64,000 nt of DNA from Psychrobacillus sp. OK032 (GTDB taxonomy: Bacteria > Bacillota > Bacilli > Bacillales_A > Planococcaceae), in NCBI RefSeq assembly GCF_900111345.1, contig NZ_FOGY01000007.1, positions 62,001 through 126,000 on the forward strand, written 5' to 3'. Within the stretch, counting starts at the first letter, position 1; every line of letters starts with the position of its first letter. Under the pieces are notes generated by a model. It had not been told where the DNA came from, ran no database searches, and worked only from the letters and a program-made list of their open reading frames with translations. The position numbers and the translations under genes are program-made. Positions 59,816-64,000 of the stretch are shown here, in pieces.

Positions 59816-60175
59816 CTATTTTTCTTCTGGAAAAAGGACGTCCTTTAGTTCGTCATCTGAGGAGTTATCTGTAAGCTTCACTCTAGCTCGATAAGCTGCA
59901 CGAGTAATTAGATGTCCTGAAACAGGTGCTGTTAAAAACACAAAAATAATTCCGAGAAGTAATCGCACACTTATAAAGCCTTCATGCACCCAAAAGTAGA
60001 TAAATGCACCTGTAAGGGATAATAATACGGCTAAAGTTGAACTTTTCGTTGCTGCATGAGATCTCGTATATACGTCTGGTAACCGGATTATTCCCAAAGC
60101 ACTAATCACACTCATGATACTACCAAGCAGTATAAGCAAAGCAGCTCCTAACTCAATTGTCTGATTTACGTTCAA
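59816..60175 (-). CDS. mrpG: Na+/H+ antiporter subunit G
   Basis: Last subunit of the seven-gene Mrp antiporter, about 119 residues and three membrane helices. Motif VISALGIIRLPDVYTRSHAATKSSTLAVLLSL is characteristic of MrpG/MnhG/PhaG. I start at TTG 60175, 6 bases after GGGGGG; an ATG at 60229 would overlap mrpF by 77 bases. It still overlaps mrpF by 23 bases. A terminator follows. Confidence 0.94.
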   Translation of the reverse strand: MNVNQTIELGAALLILLGSIMSVISALGIIRLPDVYTRSHAATKSSTLAVLLSLTGAFIYFWVHEGFISVRLLLGIIFVFLTAPVSGHLITRAAYRARVKLTDNSSDDELKDVLFPEEK

Positions 60176-60437
60176 CGATGACCCCCCTTTCCACATACTT
60201 CGAAATGGCGATCGTACTGATGAAAGCAAGTATTCCTAAAATTAGAATCGCTTCTAAAAAAGCTTTTGTTTTTAACACTATCGAAATAACTGCAATCATT
60301 GATATTAGATTAACGCCAATCATATCTAATGCAACAGCACGGTCCGGCATGGAAGGGCCTTTAATAATTCTTATTAATGCAATTACGATAGTAATAGCAA
60401 ATAAGGTAAGGGCTGTATAAAGTATCTTTTCTACCAT
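60153..60437 (-). CDS. mrpF: Na+/H+ antiporter subunit F
   Basis: Small three-helix subunit of 94 residues of the Mrp complex. The MrpF hallmark ALIRIIKGPSMPDRAVALDMIGVN is present in the loop between helices 1 and 2. It overlaps the mrpE stop by a single base (TAATG) and mrpG by 23 bases, indicating strict co-translation. Confidence 0.95.
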   Translation of the reverse strand: MVEKILYTALTLFAITIVIALIRIIKGPSMPDRAVALDMIGVNLISMIAVISIVLKTKAFLEAILILGILAFISTIAISKYVERGVIVERKSDN

Positions 60438-60919
60438 TAGCGCGTCACCTCCATAATTGCTTTCTCAAACTTTGTAATAGATCGTAAGACATCTGCCTTG
60501 GATTGTTCTATATCCATTGCATGAATATAAAACATGTCCCCGTCAGGATTCACTTCCATTACAACTGATCCAGGCGTTAAAGTAAGTAACATTGCAAGCG
60601 TTGTTATTTCCCAATCTCCTCGTAGTTCTGTTTTATACGTGAAAATACCTGGTTTGATCTTTAACTTCGGACTTAAAATTTGCTTAATTATCAACAAACT
60701 TGAAGCTGCTAACTCCGAAATGAATATAAAGATAAGCTTAATAAGCGAGTATAATCTTCTTAAGTAAAATTGCGTATGGAAAAAACGATGCATTAAGAAG
60801 ATAATAACAATTCCAACGATGAATCCACCGAAAAAGGTTGTGATTTTTAGTTCATCTTCATCCTGCAGCAACATCCATAGAAAAGCGATAAATAAATTAA
60901 ATAAAAACTGTGCCGGCAC
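60437..60919 (-). CDS. mrpE: Na+/H+ antiporter subunit E
   Basis: MrpE/MnhE subunit of 160 residues. Two or three membrane helices are followed by the cytoplasmic domain with LAMLLTLTPGSVVMEVNPDGDMFYIHAMDIE, conserved in the family. It is thought to aid assembly and stability of the complex. Its stop overlaps the mrpF start. Confidence 0.94.
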   Translation of the reverse strand: MPAQFLFNLFIAFLWMLLQDEDELKITTFFGGFIVGIVIIFLMHRFFHTQFYLRRLYSLIKLIFIFISELAASSLLIIKQILSPKLKIKPGIFTYKTELRGDWEITTLAMLLTLTPGSVVMEVNPDGDMFYIHAMDIEQSKADVLRSITKFEKAIMEVTR

Positions 60920-60937
60920 TTTTTAACACCTCTCCCA

Positions 60938-62425
60938 TTACTTATTTCCACCTAATACTGCTTCAATATAAACAGAAGGGTTGAATAGCGTATGTGCTGC
61001 ATCACTTACATATCCCGATATAAATTCTGCTCCAAGTCCAAGGGAAACCGTACCAATGGCAAGCAACACAATAGAGATAATCATTCCTTTTTTTAATGGC
61101 ACTTCATCTTCTACACTAATAATTGTCTCTCCAAAGATGGAACTTAAGAAAATACGAAGAAGTGAATATAACACTACAATGCTTGATAGAAACGCAAGTG
61201 CTAGCAAGATGTAAGAACCCGACTCTATTGCACCTTGTCCTACTAAAACTTTCCCAACAAACCCGCTAAGTGGTGGTATACCTGCAAGCGAACAAGTCAC
61301 AACAAACACCATCCAACCGAATAACGGATAATTTCGTATTAGTCCACTTATTTCATTTATTTTCGTCTTTCCAGTTAAAGCAATCATCGTACCAGCTATT
61401 AAGAATAGCATCGCTTTCGCAACCATGTCGTGAATTACATAATAGATAGAACCTTCTAATGATGCTTGCGTGGCAACCGCTAACCCTACTAATATAAATC
61501 CAACCGCTATGACTACATTATAAGACGCGATTAAACGAACATCTTTATAAGCAATTGCACCTATACATCCTAAAACTAACGTCACTCCCGCCATAATTCC
61601 GATTAATGTATGTGTAATCGAAGGTTCATGATAGAAAATGAGTGTGAATGTGCGAAATAGGGCATAAATACCAACCTTTGTTAATAACGCACCAAACAAT
61701 GCAGCAATCGCCGTTGGAGGTACGCTATAAGATCCAGGCAGCCAAAAGAACAACAACAAACCAGCTTTTAAACTAAAAACGATTAAAAATATTATACTAA
61801 TTGTTGTGAGCAATGGCCCCTGTCCTACTTCTGCTACTCTCTCTGACAAATGAGCCATATTTAACGTACCTAACGCGCCGTACAAATAAGCGAGTGCAAC
61901 TAAGAAAAACCACGAAGAAAGAATATTAATAACAACATACTTAATCGATTCTCTAAGCTGCGCTTTCTTTCCTCCTAATGTTACTAACACGTAAGAAGCA
62001 AGAAGCATCACTTCGAAACAGACGAATAGGTTAAACATATCACCCGTTAGAAAAGAGCCATTTACACCAGCAATTAAAAATAAAACAAATGGATAAAAGT
62101 ACATTTTCTCATGACTTTCTCCAATGGAAGAAAAAGCATAAATAAGACAAATTGCAGTTACAATATTAGCCGTTAAAACAAATAACATTGCAAACGAATC
62201 TGCCACAAAGAGAATACCAAACGGGGGTTCCCAGCCGCCAAAGTCTAATCGGAGGATTCCCTCAGTTTGTATTTTGTTTAAAATATATAAACTAATCCCG
62301 GCCATACCGAGCATCGTCACTAAACTAATCACACGCTGTGTTTTGACATATGGTCGAAGGAATACGAGTATAACCCCAACCATGATTGGGATTATTAAAG
62401 GTAATACAATAATATTATTCATCAT
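60938..62425 (-). CDS. mrpD: Na+/H+ antiporter subunit D
   Basis: Large proton-channel-like subunit of 495 residues with about fourteen helices, homologous to complex I subunits NuoL/M/N. The proton-antiporter family motif region ALFGALLTKVGIYALFRTF and the acidic residue in FVCFEVMLLASYVLVTLGG are conserved. With MrpA it forms the ion-translocating core. It overlaps mrpC by 11 bases and lies 18 bases before mrpE. Confidence 0.96.
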   Translation of the reverse strand: MMNNIIVLPLIIPIMVGVILVFLRPYVKTQRVISLVTMLGMAGISLYILNKIQTEGILRLDFGGWEPPFGILFVADSFAMLFVLTANIVTAICLIYAFSSIGESHEKMYFYPFVLFLIAGVNGSFLTGDMFNLFVCFEVMLLASYVLVTLGGKKAQLRESIKYVVINILSSWFFLVALAYLYGALGTLNMAHLSERVAEVGQGPLLTTISIIFLIVFSLKAGLLLFFWLPGSYSVPPTAIAALFGALLTKVGIYALFRTFTLIFYHEPSITHTLIGIMAGVTLVLGCIGAIAYKDVRLIASYNVVIAVGFILVGLAVATQASLEGSIYYVIHDMVAKAMLFLIAGTMIALTGKTKINEISGLIRNYPLFGWMVFVVTCSLAGIPPLSGFVGKVLVGQGAIESGSYILLALAFLSSIVVLYSLLRIFLSSIFGETIISVEDEVPLKKGMIISIVLLAIGTVSLGLGAEFISGYVSDAAHTLFNPSVYIEAVLGGNK

Positions 62426-62753
62426 TTGTACCTCTCAATGCATCTAGATCATCCGTTCCGATATCTTGATATGCGCGGTACGCTAATACAAGTATGAAAG
62501 CCGTTACTGCAAAACTAATAACGATTGCCGTTAATATTAATGCTTGTGGCAACGCATCGGTATAGGGGGCATCTGCTTCCGTTAACAATGGGACGTTTCC
62601 TGTTTTCAAACCGCCCAACGTTAAGATGAGCAAATGAACCGCATGAGAAAGTACCGCAGTCCCTAAAATTACCCGAATAATATTTCGTGAGAGGATTAGA
62701 TACGTAGCAACGGCAACTAATATTCCGATTAGTAGTATAATTAACGTTTCCAT
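62415..62753 (-). CDS. mrpC: Na+/H+ antiporter subunit C
   Basis: NuoK-like subunit of 112 residues with three helices. Visible family segments are RNIIRVILGTAVLSHAVHLLILTLGG and DALPQALILTAIVISFAVTAFILVL. It starts 3 bases after the mrpB stop and overlaps mrpD by 11 bases. Confidence 0.95.
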   Translation of the reverse strand: METLIILLIGILVAVATYLILSRNIIRVILGTAVLSHAVHLLILTLGGLKTGNVPLLTEADAPYTDALPQALILTAIVISFAVTAFILVLAYRAYQDIGTDDLDALRGTNDE

Positions 62754-62756
62754 AGT

Positions 62757-63188
62757 CTATTCATCCTCACTTATACTTAAAATTATTGTTACAACTACAC
62801 CGACTACAGCAAGTGCCACTCCAGCTTCAAAAATCGTTACTGTCGTAAGCTCCGTTTTACCAAAGACGGGCAGGTCAAAATAAGCAAATGTTTGCGACAT
62901 GAACGGTGCACCAAATAGCAGAGAACCTATACCAGTTCCCGTCGCCAATAGAACACCTGAAGCTGCAACGAGCTTAAAGTCGAGCGGCAGACTTTTTTGA
63001 ACCGTTTCAATATCATGTGATAAATACAAAAGTACAATCGCAGATGCCAATACCAATCCACCGATAAATCCGCCACCAGGTGTATTATGACCCGAAAGGA
63101 ACAAATACACACCGAATGTTAAGATGATAAATACGACTATTTTTGTAACTGTACGAAGGATGACATCATTAATTTTCACTATTTTCAT
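62757..63188 (-). CDS. mrpB: Na+/H+ antiporter subunit B
   Basis: MrpB subunit of 143 residues with four helices. Family motif GHNTPGGGFIGGLVLASAIVLLYLSHD is complete. Its start lies within the end of mrpA (20-base overlap), so the operon is read in order A-B-C-D-E-F-G on the minus strand. Confidence 0.95.
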   Translation of the reverse strand: MKIVKINDVILRTVTKIVVFIILTFGVYLFLSGHNTPGGGFIGGLVLASAIVLLYLSHDIETVQKSLPLDFKLVAASGVLLATGTGIGSLLFGAPFMSQTFAYFDLPVFGKTELTTVTIFEAGVALAVVGVVVTIILSISEDE

Positions 63189-64000
63189 CCCCCTTTTTTG
63201 CTCTTAGCTTAATCATGGTATAAACACCTAAGCCGGCTATAAAGAGAACTACTACCTCAAGCATCGTATCAAACCCACGGAAATCCCCTAATATAGCATT
63301 AACGATATTTGCACCGCCCGCCAATTCATAGGCATCCTCAAAGAATGTGGAAATCGATTCAAATCGATCATAATTTAATACTGCCAATGCTACCAATACA
63401 ACAACCGCTCCGGTTCCTACTGAAATTACTGCATTTGTAATTTTCGTTTTAGAAGGAATATTCTCCCTTTTCCAATCAGGTAAATGAGAAAAAGCTAACA
63501 GGAATAATACAGTTGTAATAGATTCCACTACCAACTGAGTTAACGCTAAATCTGGCGCTCGGAAAATAACGAAAAAGATGGCGATAGAATACCCTAAAAC
63601 CCCATTCAACAAAGTTGCGGTCATACGCGACTTCGCAAATAACATCGCCACTGCAGCAACCGCCATCACACCGACCAGAATAACTTCATAAACCCTTATC
63701 CTTGCATCTGTCGAAAAATTAGGTGAAAATGCACCAGAATAAAAGAAGAACCCACCGACCGTTAATATAAAGAATAGGTAAATATAGACTAAATAATCTC
63801 TTAAGAGACCTGTCATATATTTGTTTGTCACAATGGTGGATTTACTTGCTGCAAACGATAAAAAATTATTATAGAATGCATTAAACGTATATCTAGAAGA
63901 TAATAATCCATAAACCGGCTTCCACTTTTTAAGCAGTCGATATAATAATGTACCGACTATAACAACGCCAATTGTCATGAGTAATTCCGGCTTAACCCCA
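63169..64000 (-). CDS. mrpA: Na+/H+ antiporter subunit A, C-terminal part (cut by window edge)
   Basis: The reading frame is open to the window edge, giving about 276 residues of the C-terminal region of MrpA (normally about 800). It contains the C-terminal helices with MTATLLNGVLGYSIAIFFVIFRAPDLALTQLVVE, a DUF4040/MbhD-like element. The final MbhE-like helices follow (DFRGFDTMLEVVVLFIAGLGVYTMI). The ATG at 63976-63978 is internal, not a start. MrpA drives Na+ export in exchange for protons, giving alkali and salt tolerance. Confidence 0.94.
   Translation of the reverse strand, partial: GVKPELLMTIGVVIVGTLLYRLLKKWKPVYGLLSSRYTFNAFYNNFLSFAASKSTIVTNKYMTGLLRDYLVYIYLFFILTVGGFFFYSGAFSPNFSTDARIRVYEVILVGVMAVAAVAMLFAKSRMTATLLNGVLGYSIAIFFVIFRAPDLALTQLVVESITTVLFLLAFSHLPDWKRENIPSKTKITNAVISVGTGAVVVLVALAVLNYDRFESISTFFEDAYELAGGANIVNAILGDFRGFDTMLEVVVLFIAGLGVYTMIKLRAKKGDENSEN

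Overview
This is a stretch of low-GC chromosome from a Gram-positive bacterium of the order Bacillales, most likely the Planococcaceae/Lysinibacillus-Psychrobacillus side of the order. Supporting signs are: strong GGAGG ribosome sites, frequent TTG/GTG starts, U-tract terminators after most genes, and lipobox lipoproteins. Many operons are shared with Bacillus subtilis (yclNOPQ, yuaF-floT, nsrR/hmp, mrp, ppaC, hflX). A meso-diaminopimelate dehydrogenase of the Lysinibacillus sphaericus type is also present. No rRNA, tRNA, prophage, transposase or CRISPR array was seen. The gene content is mostly ordinary core and transport functions. The unusual part is the intergenic DNA.

Layout. 1-2.9 kb: padR and a two-gene heterodimeric ABC exporter, whose second gene is cut by the window edge. 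2.9-9 kb: Rieske oxidoreductase (YhfW type), DUF2500 protein, DsbA-like protein, Mn pyrophosphatase ppaC, and the nitric-oxide module nsrR/hmp. 9-18 kb: GNAT enzyme, 3-methyladenine glycosylase, CoA transferase, NiaP-like permease, thrC-thrB, ZIP transporter, uracil-DNA glycosylase and PAP2 phosphatase. 18-22 kb: Fur-controlled siderophore ABC transporter (yclNOPQ type) ending in a frameshifted hmoA heme monooxygenase. 23-35 kb: lipoprotein, peptide transporter, ABC exporter, hflX, VOC protein, acyl-CoA synthetase, NhaC antiporter, methyltransferase and PCYCGC lipoprotein. 35-42 kb: fumC, a decayed cupin/HD-GYP pseudogene, floT-yuaF with a SigW promoter, and a PhoU-like/Pit phosphate pair. 42-58.8 kb: pentapeptide protein, MMPL exporter, MhqD-type hydrolase behind a perfect palindrome, multidrug MFS, a dipeptidase operon with an apparent 30-residue membrane peptide, ddh, DinB, GIY-YIG, ferredoxin-NADP reductase, DksA-like protein, HD hydrolase, GntR regulator and brnQ. 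59.8-64 kb: mrpGFEDCB and part of mrpA, the multisubunit Na+/H+ antiporter.

Several genes form stress and ion-homeostasis modules: NO detoxification (nsrR/hmp), quinone resistance (mhqD type), envelope stress (SigW, flotillin), iron acquisition (Fur) and Na+/pH homeostasis (nhaC, mrp).

Two kinds of intergenic repeat stand out. First, short arrays recur with an almost exact 21-bp period (a 12-bp core plus a 9-bp variable part). They use at least two unrelated cores, and one core is shared by two arrays 21 kb apart (5774-5878, 27314-27397, 34531-34656; weaker relatives at 4991, 32905 and 47055). Second, there are GC-rich palindromic modules. Some stand alone, some form mosaics, and three composite elements of about 590-680 bp occur without an ORF (22.2, 47.2 and 59.0 kb). 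The 47.2-kb copy is bounded by 17-bp inverted termini with one mismatch.

Start codons were revised where a ribosome site favoured an internal start. All family names come from reading motifs by eye. No database search was run.
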